Assembly (NCBI GenBank): GCA_021292105.1
Contig: CM037871.1
Coordinates: forward strand, 60,906,866-60,970,865
DNA from: Anadara kagoshimensis
Taxonomy: Eukaryota; Mollusca; Bivalvia; Arcoida; Arcidae
Length of the DNA: 64,000 bases
Reading direction: 5' to 3'
A program made the translations under genes and the position numbers. The stretch's first letter is position 1. The number at the start of each line of letters is the position of its first letter. The notes under the pieces were generated by a model that saw only the letters and a program-made list of their open reading frames with translations, searched no databases and was not told the DNA's origin. Shown here piece after piece: positions 54,402 to 64,000 of this stretch.

Positions 54402-55760
54402 ATGAATGTCCGATTTTCTGCTCTGTCTCGTTTTGTTCGAATGAAAGTCTGTACCTTCATTAATTTTAAATATTCAATTCTAGTGGCATTAGTATTGTAT
54501 TCATACATACAGTATGTGTTTAACAACGCCGAAATTAGACACACAGAGTCTGAAACCTACCGAAATCGTTATGTGATCAAACATAAAACACATAATTTTG
54601 GTAATTTTGTTACACCTTTTAGCGAGCCTCTGGTTACTTGGGGAAAGAAAATTGCTAAAATGTGTAACGGCAATTTTTGCGGATACAGTAACCTATTTTG
54701 TCTTTTGAATGACGTTCTATTAGATCCAACAATGATCGTAGACAATAAAGAATTAGCAGGTAAAGGGAATATTACATACAATGGATTTCTAGAATTTAGA
54801 AATGGATTTTTTAGACAGAATTGCAAAAAGAAACCAATGTATGCTTTCCGACCTAACGACAGATTAACTGATTGGTTAGACGCTCTAAATGTATCCAACA
54901 GCTATCCAATCAAAACCGAGAACCAAAATTCAAATTTCGGAATCGCTATAACAAGATATGAATATGCAAATTTATATCATACAATGACTGATTGGTTCAA
55001 CATTTTCCTAGTAGCAACATTTCATAAACAAAATCCTAAAAACTGTACTATTATATTAATAGATGGGCATCCGAAAACCAACATGGACGTTATCTGGAAA
55101 ACTTTATTCAGACAAGTGATTAATATCAAAGAAATAAAAGAACCCGTGTTGTTTCATAAATTGGTATGGGGTATCACTGGATACCTAAGCCCATTAAATC
55201 ATCATAAACGGAATCATCTAAATTATCTTGAGGAATTCAGGAATTTTTACTTATATTCATATAGTATTCTGGATAACAAGATTTTGAACTGTAAAAAGCT
55301 GTCCATTTTACTCATATTACGGAGAGATTACGTCGCACACCCCCAAAATCCAACTGGACATATAAGCCGGAAAATCTTTAACGAGAAGGAAATAGAAGAA
55401 ACGTTAAAGAAAAACTTTTATCCGCATACCATAAAAGCTATTCAACTTGATAAGTTACCAATGGATCAACAACTACAACTTGTTACAAAAACTGATATAT
55501 TAATTGGTATGCATGGAGCTGGTCTCACTCACATAATTTTCCTCCCAAAACATGCTGGTGTCATAGAACTGTTCCCAAAGTATCGGTCAGTGTCGAACGC
55601 TCATTTTAAAGCAATTTCGAGATGGCGTGATCTTCACTATATTGTTTGGCAAAACTTTTTAAAAGAAAACGAAATTAAAGGCGACTTTACAAAAATTCCC
55701 AAGAGGATAATGGTTAAACTTGTCACCAAGATGAAAAGCAGAATTTGTCCAGAAATATAA
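54402..55760 (+). CDS. GT61 family (DUF563) glycosyltransferase, intronless
   Basis: A single 452-residue open frame. Seen: a short basic N-terminus, then one hydrophobic span (~25-40, SILVALVLYSYIQYVF), giving a type II Golgi/ER membrane protein. A central LYHTMTDWFNIFL resembles the 'H..(D/E)..N' region of EOGT/POMGNT2 relatives. A C-terminal block has RRDY, KTDILIGMHGAGLTHIIFLP and GVIELFPK, the family signature. Family members transfer GlcNAc or xylose to glycoproteins (for example EOGT on EGF repeats); the substrate here is unknown. The first ATG (54402) gives the membrane anchor; Met14 is an alternative start. AATAAA lies six bases after the stop and an A18 tract follows about 40 bases later. 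Confidence 0.88.
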   Translation: MNVRFSALSRFVRMKVCTFINFKYSILVALVLYSYIQYVFNNAEIRHTESETYRNRYVIKHKTHNFGNFVTPFSEPLVTWGKKIAKMCNGNFCGYSNLFCLLNDVLLDPTMIVDNKELAGKGNITYNGFLEFRNGFFRQNCKKKPMYAFRPNDRLTDWLDALNVSNSYPIKTENQNSNFGIAITRYEYANLYHTMTDWFNIFLVATFHKQNPKNCTIILIDGHPKTNMDVIWKTLFRQVINIKEIKEPVLFHKLVWGITGYLSPLNHHKRNHLNYLEEFRNFYLYSYSILDNKILNCKKLSILLILRRDYVAHPQNPTGHISRKIFNEKEIEETLKKNFYPHTIKAIQLDKLPMDQQLQLVTKTDILIGMHGAGLTHIIFLPKHAGVIELFPKYRSVSNAHFKAISRWRDLHYIVWQNFLKENEIKGDFTKIPKRIMVKLVTKMKSRICPEI

Positions 55761-55765
55761 AAAAA

Positions 55766-55830
55766 AATAAATCTACATGTCATGATACTTATGCCAAGCA
55801 TTTGACGTAAACAAAAAAAAAAAAAAAAAA
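55766..55830 (+). terminator. AATAAA and genomic poly(A) tract after the GT61 gene
   Basis: AATAAA at 55766-55771; A18 at 55813-55830. The spacing of about 41 bases is slightly beyond the usual signal-to-cleavage distance but compatible with a processed mRNA 3' end copied into DNA. The tract could equally be a chance microsatellite. Confidence 0.5.
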
Positions 55831-56995
55831 TACGTGATTTTTATCTAAAAGGAATATTTCGTTTTCAATTTCAGCAATTTTTTCGGGAATATAATTTTCC
55901 AAAAGCCTATATTATTTTGTAATGTAATTGGACAGCATACTACACGCGTCATTAATTCTTACCGATTATGGAAACATATTAGCATTGCATCCTGCACTAG
56001 ATTAACGTCAAGTTACGCGGGGATTATTAGGAAAACCTCGGTAGAACTCATATTATTTCTTTCTAACAAGTACTACGATTTTTGTGTTGGCACTGCTCCA
56101 AATCCTTTCAGGAAGCAACCATTTTATGACACTTCGTCAATAAATTATTTGTAGTTCCTTAAATTGTTGAAGTATGCAACAACAAGTATAGTTTTACTCG
56201 AGGTGTTGCAGGACGCACTCAGATGTTTCAATAATGTATTTTTCATACATACCGACAACGAGATTGGTAACCGACTTACAAAACGGTTCAAAACATTATA
56301 ACATGTTTCATAATTATCGTTTAATATCAAAATAGTATTTTTAAAAAGAATATGAAATCTAAGTGACTCCAAGAAATAGAAATTCTGATTATTTCTTTAT
56401 ATAGCCGCATGTAGAAAAAGTCTTGTGACGTAGTGGTTTTCGTTAATTTTTGCATGAGAATTATATTGCAAAATTCCTAAAGTTAGTATTGCAATGTGTC
56501 GTATTATATTAACTTTCACATGGTATAAAAATCATAACATTCGTAAAACACGCTATATAATTATATACATGCAACAAACACGCGTGGATAACCCTTTTGA
56601 ACCAAGTCATAGAGCTATCATAATAGCCCGAATACAACCCATACAAATGGTGAAGCAGCTACTACTATTGATAATGAATATGAAGATATTTTCAAAATAC
56701 AAAATACATATTATAGTGAGTATATACACTTCTTCCGAAATTAATTTTTAAATGCAGAAATAACTGTTTTATACATGTCGCTTGTTACACAGATAAAATG
56801 TTTGAAAATACATGAAATAATTGTTTAAGAACTGAATATACATGTACATTGATTTAATATTTTATTAATTATGATTTATAAATTATACACCAATAGGTAT
56901 TAATACCGTGTTATCGTATACGTATATTCAGCATTTATTTATTAGCTCCACCTATATATCCCCTTCCATGTTTATAAACACTCTGCCACAATCGG
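55831..56995. other. Non-coding, no gene seen
   Basis: AT-rich with only short, unsupported open frames. No recognised repeats. Confidence 0.4.
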
Positions 56996-56997
56996 CG

Positions 56998-57384
56998 TTG
57001 GACATTTCAGCGAAAACACGGACGTTTAATCGACGTGGTTATAGGCATTTGAGCGACACAATTTTACCCATTTGAGCGAAATTCCAAATGTACGGTAGAC
57101 ATTTGAGCGACATTTTTCTTGTCCCCTGATCCCCATTTGGGATGTGAATTGAAGTGTTTAAAAAGCACCAAATTAAAATTTATGAAATTCATTAACAGTC
57201 TAGCAAGAATTACTTTTCATAAAACAGTAAATTTTACGGGATAAAACATCTTTTCTAGTACAGGGTACTGTTGCGATCGACTTCACTATTTGCGTACTCG
57301 CAAATATTCAGCCTTTTCTCTCTCTCTCTCTACCCTTCATACTGGAACAGAAAGTAGATTTACACGGTCGCTCAAATGTCCATA
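56998..57384. repeat. MITE-like region with repeated CATTTGAGCGACA
   Basis: GGACATTTCAGCGA at the left and TCGCTCAAATGTCC at the right are inverted, and GCATTTGAGCGACA / CCATTTGAGCGAAA / ACATTTGAGCGACA recur between 57047 and 57110. Confidence 0.45.
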
Positions 57385-57747
57385 GTTTAATACAGGCAAT
57401 GTTTTAAATCTATCGCCCAAAAGTCTACTATATCGCTGACGGACTATATTGTGTTTCAAGTTAAACAGTCCGTGCACATGTTGCTATACAATGTGGATAG
57501 GGTACTACGAGAAAATATCAACCTACCCTCGTGCATATACCAGCACGTGCACGGATTCGATCTATTGACTCGACCAAAACAAAAAGAGTCGTTTGTGTTG
57601 CGTCACGTACATGCATGCAAACGCGCTAGTATAAAGAACTGTGTGGGCGACATCTTCGCAAGTGTAACTTAAACTAAAATTATTTTTCTCTTAATCAATC
57701 CCAAGTACAAACAATAAAATATTTTCTAACCATTGTTAACAGTTTAG

Positions 57748-57828
57748 ACAGCACTGTCGTGCTGTTGTCACTGGTTGTACGGCGTAGTTGGGAAAATGGT
57801 GTTGTGGCAAGACAGAATATAACCGAAA

Positions 57829-57860
<32 letters not shown>

Positions 57861-58735
57861 CGATCTATGCATAGTCCGACGGATGTTTTTTGGAAAAATA
57901 ATGTACCAAAACCATGCATTGCTAAATTAAATGAATTAAATGGTAGAAAATAATAATTTCATAAATATGAAAAAGACAATCAGTAATTAAAATTTAAAAA
58001 AGTTGTACCCCATCGTTTTTTCATTTCGGATAGAGAGAAAGTAGAGTTTTGCAGACCCTGCCGTCGCTATGAGGGGGTTATAGCGGTTGTATGTAACTGG
58101 ATCATTTGCTGTTAAATCTGGGTTTTAATTAACTGCTGATTATCACTCACAATATTCCCGTTTCATGTTAATGGTGAAGTATTTAAAATCCACATGTGGT
58201 CATTTGCACACAACACTGTACGAATTATCTCCCTTTCACGGAAGTGAAATCTAATCATCGATAAACAGTTTTAAAATATGAATCGCCTCAACATCAAAAT
58301 ACGTTATCATACCCTTCAAAATAAATTTAAATTACCGTAGATTTCATAAAGAATTAATTAAATCAACCTGCCATTGCTGTTGATTTGATTTTACATCGTA
58401 GGATGCAAACTTCTCGGACTACTTTTTATTGTAAACACAAGACCAGTTCGCCAAATTGCAGATATTATTGAATGCATCCCGTCGCAATATTTTACTAGAT
58501 TCCGAAAAGTATTCAGAAAATTTATTCCAAATGTGCATATGTAACCAAATGCATTACCCGTCTCAGAATACATATCTCACGATAAAACAGATATACTTCT
58601 TTCACGCTTATTTACCAGGCGCACTATTTCCATGCGTATTCATATCTTAAACTTTCATAGCAAAGAAGCCCGATATCTTGGAAGAAAGCGATAGCAAAGT
58701 ACGCGTTCACTATCGTGAAGCGCCGTACAAAAAGC
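57748..58735 (+). mobile_element. ~1-kb duplicated element, copy 1
   Basis: Collinear with 61379-62352 over its whole length, with substitutions and small indels. It starts at the hairpin AGCACTGTCGTGCT and ends at the hairpin TTCACTATCGTGAA. It contains a run of 30 G (57830-57859). No coding potential. Confidence 0.85.
57830..57859 (+). repeat. G30 homopolymer
   Basis: Thirty consecutive G. The other copy of the element has a shorter interrupted run at about 61455-61475. The exact length is unlikely to be reliable in an assembly. Confidence 0.9.
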
Positions 58736-60004
58736 AAATACAACCGTATCCAGAGTACATGTTTCAATCAATATAGTTCATACAATCTTTGATGGACATT
58801 TCATAATAAGCAAATGGGCGTATCCTTGCGCTGTAAAAGCAATGTTCTCATCACAAAGATAAAAAAAGAACAATAGGCAAAAAACATTAGGACTATAAAC
58901 ATACTACACCCCATCTACTATACATATATGTAGTGTAAGAGTTCGCAGTTTAAACATAAACCATACACGTTTCCATGATGAAGACGATATAAACATCTGT
59001 GTCACCTAAACATAAACTGGTCCGTGAAAAATATTTAAAACAAAGGTCAAGCTAACAGGTTAATGTTGACTTCCTATACCAGCAGGTACAGACGCATTTA
59101 GAAGTGGTACGCTAAAAAGGACTACCTATGACAATCTCTCCTCAGAGAGCACAAAAACCATATATCAGCATATTATAAATAGACAATTACAATTATTACA
59201 GAGCCCATCAAAAGGATACCAACTATGGATCCTGCTGCCAAGAATGCGACATCAAAGTTATTGAATTATTAACATGAATAAAGTTCATGTGTAAAACTGA
59301 TTTGCCAGTTTTCACGTTGCTTTTAGGACTGTGATTTGGGCATGGACAAAAGAGTGTTTTGAATTAGAGTCCATTTTTAAAATATCTAACCTTGATTCCA
59401 TTTTAAAGATCATTTAAAGAAAATACAATAAATACATTGGTCATTATATCAATACTTATAATGTTCCAAGATACACAACAAAAAGTTTACAGTTAATTAA
59501 TCATTTCTGCATTCTTCACGTCACCATTCGTAAAGTTTTTTTTATTTTGACAGATAATCACTAAGTTTAATCACATTTGATTCAGTACTTTCAAGGATAA
59601 TTAAAATGTTAAATCTTAATACATAATGTTTGATAGAAGAAAAATGGTAACATTGCAATGGTTCATTTGAGCACTTCAGGCATAAATGCCTCTTACATTA
59701 ACCATAATTGTAGAGGGCAATATCTTTAACACGGCTTCTCAAAGATTTAAAAATCTAAGGTCTAGCTTATTTTTAAAATAATTTAGTGACGGTTTACTAC
59801 AGTTTCACTATTAGAGACCCTTACTCGAAATTTGTGCCATAAAGATGCAAGATACCAAATTCCTCAGATCTGACCATCTGTGGCTATGGTGAGCTATTAC
59901 AATTAACTTGTGTAATAACTATCACAGTCTGCCGTATTTATCGTTTATTAAGGGTAGACAAGGCAACAGAACAAATATTTTGAACAAAAATCAATAAAAA
60001 AGAA
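58736..60004. other. Non-coding with dispersed repeats
   Basis: 58970-59090 (AACTGGTCCGTGAAAAATAT, AAAGGTCAAGC) repeats 13690-13810. 59281-59360 is a decayed relative of the retroelement 3' tail (TTCACGTTGCTTTTAGGACT, GGGCATGGAC). No gene is seen. Confidence 0.45.
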
Positions 60005-61375
60005 ACAAACATACCAATCCATGTCCACATCACAACCCTAAAGCGAAGTAAAATCAAATATACCAATCCATGTTCAAATCACAATCCCAAAGCAAAGTAA
60101 AAACAAACATACCAATCCATGTCCAAATCACAATACCAAAGCAAAGTAAAAACAAACATACCAATCCATGTTCAAATCACAATACCAAAGCAAAGTAAAA
60201 ACAAACATACCATTCATGTCCAAATCACAATACCAAAGCAAAGTAAAAACAAACATACCATTCATGTCCAAATCACAATACCAAAGCAAAGTAAAAACAA
60301 ACATACTAATCCATGTCCACATCACAATACCAAAGCAAAGTAAAAACAAACATACCATTCATGTCCAAATCACAATACCAAAGCAAAGTAAAAACAAACA
60401 TACTAATCCATGTCCACATCACAATACCAAAGCAAAGTAAAAACAAACATACTAATCCATGTCCACATCACAATACCAAAGCAAAGTAAAAACAAACATA
60501 CCAATCCATGTCCAAATCACAATACCAAAGCAAAGTAAAAACAAACATACTAATCCATGTCCAAATCACAATACCAAAGCAAAGTAAAAACAAACATACT
60601 AATCCATGTCCAAATCACAATCCCAAAGCAAAGTAAAAACAAAAATACCAATCCATGTCCAAATCACAATCCCAAAGCAAAGTAAAAACAAACATACCAA
60701 TCCATGTCCACATCACAACCCTAAAGCGAAGTAAAATCAAATATACCAATCCATGTTCAAATCACAATCCCAAAGCAAAGTAAAAACAAACATACCAATC
60801 CATGTCCAAATCACAATACCAAAGTAAAGTAAAAACAAACATACCAATCCATGTCCACATCACAACCCTAAAGCGAAGTAAAATCAAATATACCAATCCA
60901 TGTTCAAATCACAATACCAAAGCAAAGTAAAAACAAACATACCAATCCATGTCCACATCACAACCCTAAAGCGAAGTAAAAACAAACATACCAATCCATG
61001 TCCAAATCACAATATTAAAGTAAAGTTAAAACAAACATACCAATCCATGTCCACATCACAATCCTAAAGCGAAGTAAAATCAAATATACCAATCCATGTT
61101 CAAATCACAATTCCAAAGCAAAGTAAAAACAAACATACCAATCCATGTCCACATCACAACCCTAAAGCGAAGTAAAAACAAACATACCAATCCATGTCCA
61201 AATCACAATACCAAAGCAAAGTAAAAACAAACATACCAATCCATGTCCAAATCACAATTCCAAAGCAAAGTAAAAACAAACATACCAATCCATGTCCAAA
61301 TCACAATACCAAAGCAAAATAAAAACAAACATACTAATCCATGTCCAAATCACAATCCCAAAACAAAGTAAAAAA
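60005..61375. repeat. 49-bp satellite, main block, about 28 copies
   Basis: The unit is ACCAATCCATGTCCAAATCA, CAATACCAAAGCAAAGTAAA and AACAAACAT. Sub-variants (CACATCACAACCCTAAAGCG, GTAAAATCAAATATACC) are arranged as a higher-order period of several units in the second half (60700-61170). It is the reverse complement of the monomer in the retroelement tail at 49081-49133. Confidence 0.95.
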
Positions 61376-61378
61376 CAT

Positions 61379-62352
61379 AGCACTGCCGTGCTGTTGTATA
61401 GCGTACTTGGGAAAATGGTGTTGTGGCAAGACAGAATATAACAGAAAATTCGGGAGGGGGGGGGGGGTTGGGGGTCGATCTAAGATTAGTCCGACGGATG
61501 TTTTTTTTTTTTGGAAAAAGAAACAATGTACCAAACCATGTATTGCTGAATTAAATGGTAGAAAATAATAATTTCATAAATATATGAAAAAGACAATCGG
61601 TAATTAAAATTTTAAAAAGTTGTACCCGATCGTTTTGTCATTTCGGATAGAGAGAAAGTAGAGTTTTGCAGATCCCACCGTCGCTATGAGGGGGTACATT
61701 CTAGCGGTTGTATGTAACTGGATCATTTGCTGTTAATCTGGGTTTTAATTAACTGCTGATTATCACTCACAATATTTCCGTTTCATATTAATGGTGAAGT
61801 ATTTAAAATCCACATGTGGTCATTTGCACACAACACTACGAATTATCTCCCTTTCACGAAAGTGAAATCTAATCGATAAACAGTTTTAAAATATGACACA
61901 ATATGCCTCAACATCAAAATACGTTATCATAACCTTCAAAATAAATTTAAATTTCCGTAGATTTCACGAAGAATTAATTAAATCAACCTGCCGTTGCTGT
62001 TCATTTCATAAAAAGTTATGATTTTACATCGTAGGATGCAAACTTCTCGGACTACTTTTTATTGTAAACATGAGATCAGTTCGCCAAATTGCAGAAATTA
62101 TAAGATGCATCCCGTCGCAATATTTTACTAGATTCCGAAAATTTATTCCAAATGTGCATATGTAACCAAATGCATTACCCGTCTCAGAATACATATCTCA
62201 CGATAAAACAGATATACTTCTTTCACGCTCATTTACCAGGCGCACTATTTCCATGTGTACTCATATCTTATAATTTCAGAGCAAAGAAGCCCGATATTTT
62301 GGAAGAAAGCGATAGCAAAGTACGCGTTCACTATCGTGAAATGCTGTACAAC
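61379..62352 (+). mobile_element. ~1-kb duplicated element, copy 2 (embedded in the satellite)
   Basis: It starts AGCACTGCCGTGCT and ends at the TTCACTATCGTGAA hairpin plus ATGCTGTACA, with 49-bp satellite directly abutting both sides. It matches 57748-58735 throughout. The clean junctions define the element's ends. Confidence 0.85.
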
Positions 62353-62799
62353 AAACATACCAATCCATGTCCAAATCACAATCCCAAAAGCAAGTAAAAA
62401 CAAACATACCATTCCATGTCCAAATCACAATCCCAAAGTAAAGTAAAAACAAACATACCAATTCATGTCCAAATCACAATACCAAAGCAAAGTAAAAAAA
62501 ACCATACCAATCCATGTCCAAATCACAATCCCAAAGCAAAGTAAAAACAAACATACCATTCATGTCCAAATCACAATCCCAAAGCAAAGTAAAAACAAAC
62601 ATACCAATCCATGTCCAAATCACAATCCCAAAGCAAAGTAAAAACAAACATACCAATCCATGTCCAAATCACAATCCCAAAGCAAAGTAAAAAGAAACAT
62701 ACCAATCCATGTTCAAATCCTAATTCAAAAGCAGAGTAAAAACAAATATACCAATCCATGTTCAAATCCCAGTTCAAAAGCAGAGTAAAAACAAACATA
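62353..62799. repeat. 49-bp satellite, second block
   Basis: Nine units, the last two diverged (AAATCCTAATTCAAAAGCAG, AAATCCCAGTTCAAAAGCAG). It ends at the TA where the mariner element is inserted. Confidence 0.93.
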
Positions 62800-63485
62800 C
62801 GAGGAGAAGTCAGAAAGTTCATAAAACAGCGTATTCAGCCAAGCCTAACACACATTTTCTTTACTTCCTTAGACAACACAACATTCCGACATTTTAAACA
62901 TATCAAGTTTATTTGTCACAACATATTTCTGTAATTCTCAAAAGCATTCAAAGTCGGTGAACATCAAGCAATGATGAAAAATCAAATTGTTCAGTTTAGG
63001 GCAGTAATAAAGTTCCTCAAAGTAGAGGGATCAAATGCCAAAGAAATTAACCGGCGAATGCCCGAGGTGTACGGTGACAGTGGTCCTGCCTATTCTGCAG
63101 TGGCAAAATGGTCAAAAGCAAAGTTTTCTTTGGCTTCTGTGCACAAGTCAAGGATTGCACAAGCAGTGATTCGTGAATGCAAGTTCGAACAACTTAATCA
63201 TCCACCCTACAGTCCCGATTTGGCACCCAGTGATTATTTCCTTATAAAAAAAATTGAAATCCCATTTACGGGGAATCAGATGTCCTAAAGATGATGGACT
63301 TAAGGCTGTCACAGAGGCATGGTTTCAGGACCAATCCGAACTTCTATTTCAAAGGTATAGACAGTCTGAAAGAAAAGTGGGCTAAGTGCATTGGGGTAAA
63401 CGGGGACTATATTGAAAAATAATAAAATGTATGGTTTGTTGCGGCAATATATACCCAGTTCTATGATTTGGCTGACCTCCCCTCG
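62800..63485 (+). mobile_element. Defective mariner element with TIRs and TA duplication
   Basis: The ends CGAGGAGAAGTCAG and CTGACCTCCCCTCG are inverted repeats (~30 bp, imperfect), with TA at 62798-62799 and 63486-63487. The transposase remnant starts at 62971 with the helix-turn-helix part (FRAVIKFLKVEGSNAKEINR). It jumps by internal deletion to SRIAQAVIREC and the third catalytic-Asp region HPPYSPDLAPSDYFL, then loses frame in an A-tract near 63245. The second catalytic Asp region is gone, and a second frameshift precedes the intended C-terminus. It is dead, but could have been mobilised in trans. Confidence 0.9.
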
Positions 63486-63487
63486 TA

Positions 63488-63525
63488 CTAATCCCTGTCC
63501 AAATCACACCCCAAAGCAAATTAAA
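63488..63525. repeat. 49-bp satellite remnant right of mariner
   Basis: CTAATCCCTGTCCAAATCAC continues the unit interrupted by the transposon. Confidence 0.8.
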
Positions 63526-63584
63526 AGATTTAGAACTGGCAAATTAAGTTAAAAACGTGAACGTGTAATTCGTTGTGAATGAGG

Positions 63585-63955
63585 CCATGGATAAGTATGT
63601 TTATTTTTTACTTTGCTTTAGAATTGTGGTCTAGACATGGATTAGTATGTTTGTTTTTACTTTGCTTTAGAATTGTGATTTGGACATGGATTAGTATGTT
63701 TGTTTTTACTTTGCTTTAGAATTGTGGTTAAGACATGGATTAGTATGTTTGTTTTTACTTTGCTTTAGAATTGTGGCTTGGACATGGGCTTTAGAATTGC
63801 GGTTTGGACATGGGTTAGTATGTTTGTTTTTACTTTGCTTTAGAATTGTGGTTTGGACATGGATTGATATGTTTGTTTTTACTTTGCTTAAGAATTGTGG
63901 TTTGGACATGGATTGATATGTTTGTTATTACTTTGCATTGGGATTGTGGTTTGAC
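63585..63955. repeat. 49-bp satellite, inverted block
   Basis: Seven to eight units in the opposite orientation (TTTACTTTGCTTTAGAATTG, GGACATGGATTAGTATGTTT). One unit is truncated at about 63788. The array is therefore head-to-head or tail-to-tail around 63530-63580. Confidence 0.93.
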
Positions 63956-64000
63956 AACAGAATAAAATATTTTCAGATTTATGTGGTGCAGAAAACATCA

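Noticed and set aside
57451..57672. 73-codon open frame (MFQVKQSVHMLLYNVD...)
   Set aside because: Short, with no recognisable family or splice context, next to MITE-like repeats.
60119..60440. Open frames with repeated QITIPKQSKNKHT-type sequence and their antisense
   Set aside because: Products of the 49-bp satellite, with no stop by chance in several frames.
57748..62352. The ~1-kb direct repeats as LTRs of a retrotransposon
   Set aside because: No TG...CA ends, no primer-binding site or polypurine tract, and the sequence between is satellite and unique DNA without gag/pol; copy 2 is bounded on both sides by satellite.

Overview
The window is animal nuclear DNA, most likely from a bivalve mollusc or close lophotrochozoan relative. 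It is AT-rich, has GT-AG introns and widely spaced genes, and is loaded with tRNA-headed SINEs, foldback MITEs, non-LTR retrotransposon debris and long minisatellite arrays. It also holds an element that begins TTAGCTCACCTGAGCC and ends GGGCCTCTTGTT, a type I associate with bivalve genomes. The species is an inference; nothing here is bacterial.

Five protein-coding genes can be supported by splice-consistent reading frames. (1) + strand, 5081-12811: the C-terminal 419 residues, in seven exons, of a ZnT5-type zinc transporter (SLC30A5); its N-terminal exons were not found. (2) - strand, 20708-17376: a three-exon, 535-residue protein with one N-terminal PAH (SIN3-type) domain and a long low-complexity tail. 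(3) + strand, 23098-25990: a two-exon, 248-residue protein of unknown function, divergent from gene 2 across a short GC-richer interval that looks like a shared promoter. (4) - strand, 39907-35570: an F-box/WD-repeat protein resembling FBXW2, in three visible exons, with the last small exon not located. (5) + strand, 54402-55760: an intronless 452-residue GT61 (DUF563) glycosyltransferase followed by AATAAA and a genomic A18 tract, as in a retrocopy.

The rest is mobile and repetitive. Tandem arrays lie at 11.5-12.1, 14.8-16.4, 20.9-22.7, 28.3-29.8, 32.6-34.3, 35.15-35.34, 38.05-38.5, 41.3-44.2, 44.7-46.3, 46.9-48.4, 53.9-54.3 and 60.0-64.0 kb, roughly a quarter of the window. For several of these the window itself shows the likely progenitor. 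The 32-bp array at 46.9-48.4 kb reads as the 'FDKV..KRLLH' segment (motif A) of a reverse transcriptase whose flanking RT pieces lie on both sides. The 49-bp array at 60-64 kb is a multiplied copy of a monomer found in the 3' tail of that same retroelement. The two arrays at 14.8-16.4 kb lie inside an expanded MITE, of which a compact 220-bp copy sits at 52.7 kb.

Other points of interest: a 79-bp triplication of a ZnT5 exon boundary that leaves two in-frame 'poison' acceptors upstream of the functional one; an element carrying about ten copies of a nuclear-receptor-like DR1/DR0 motif; a dead mariner element cleanly inserted at a TA inside the 49-bp satellite; and a duplicated ~1-kb element with short hairpins at both ends and a 30-G tract.
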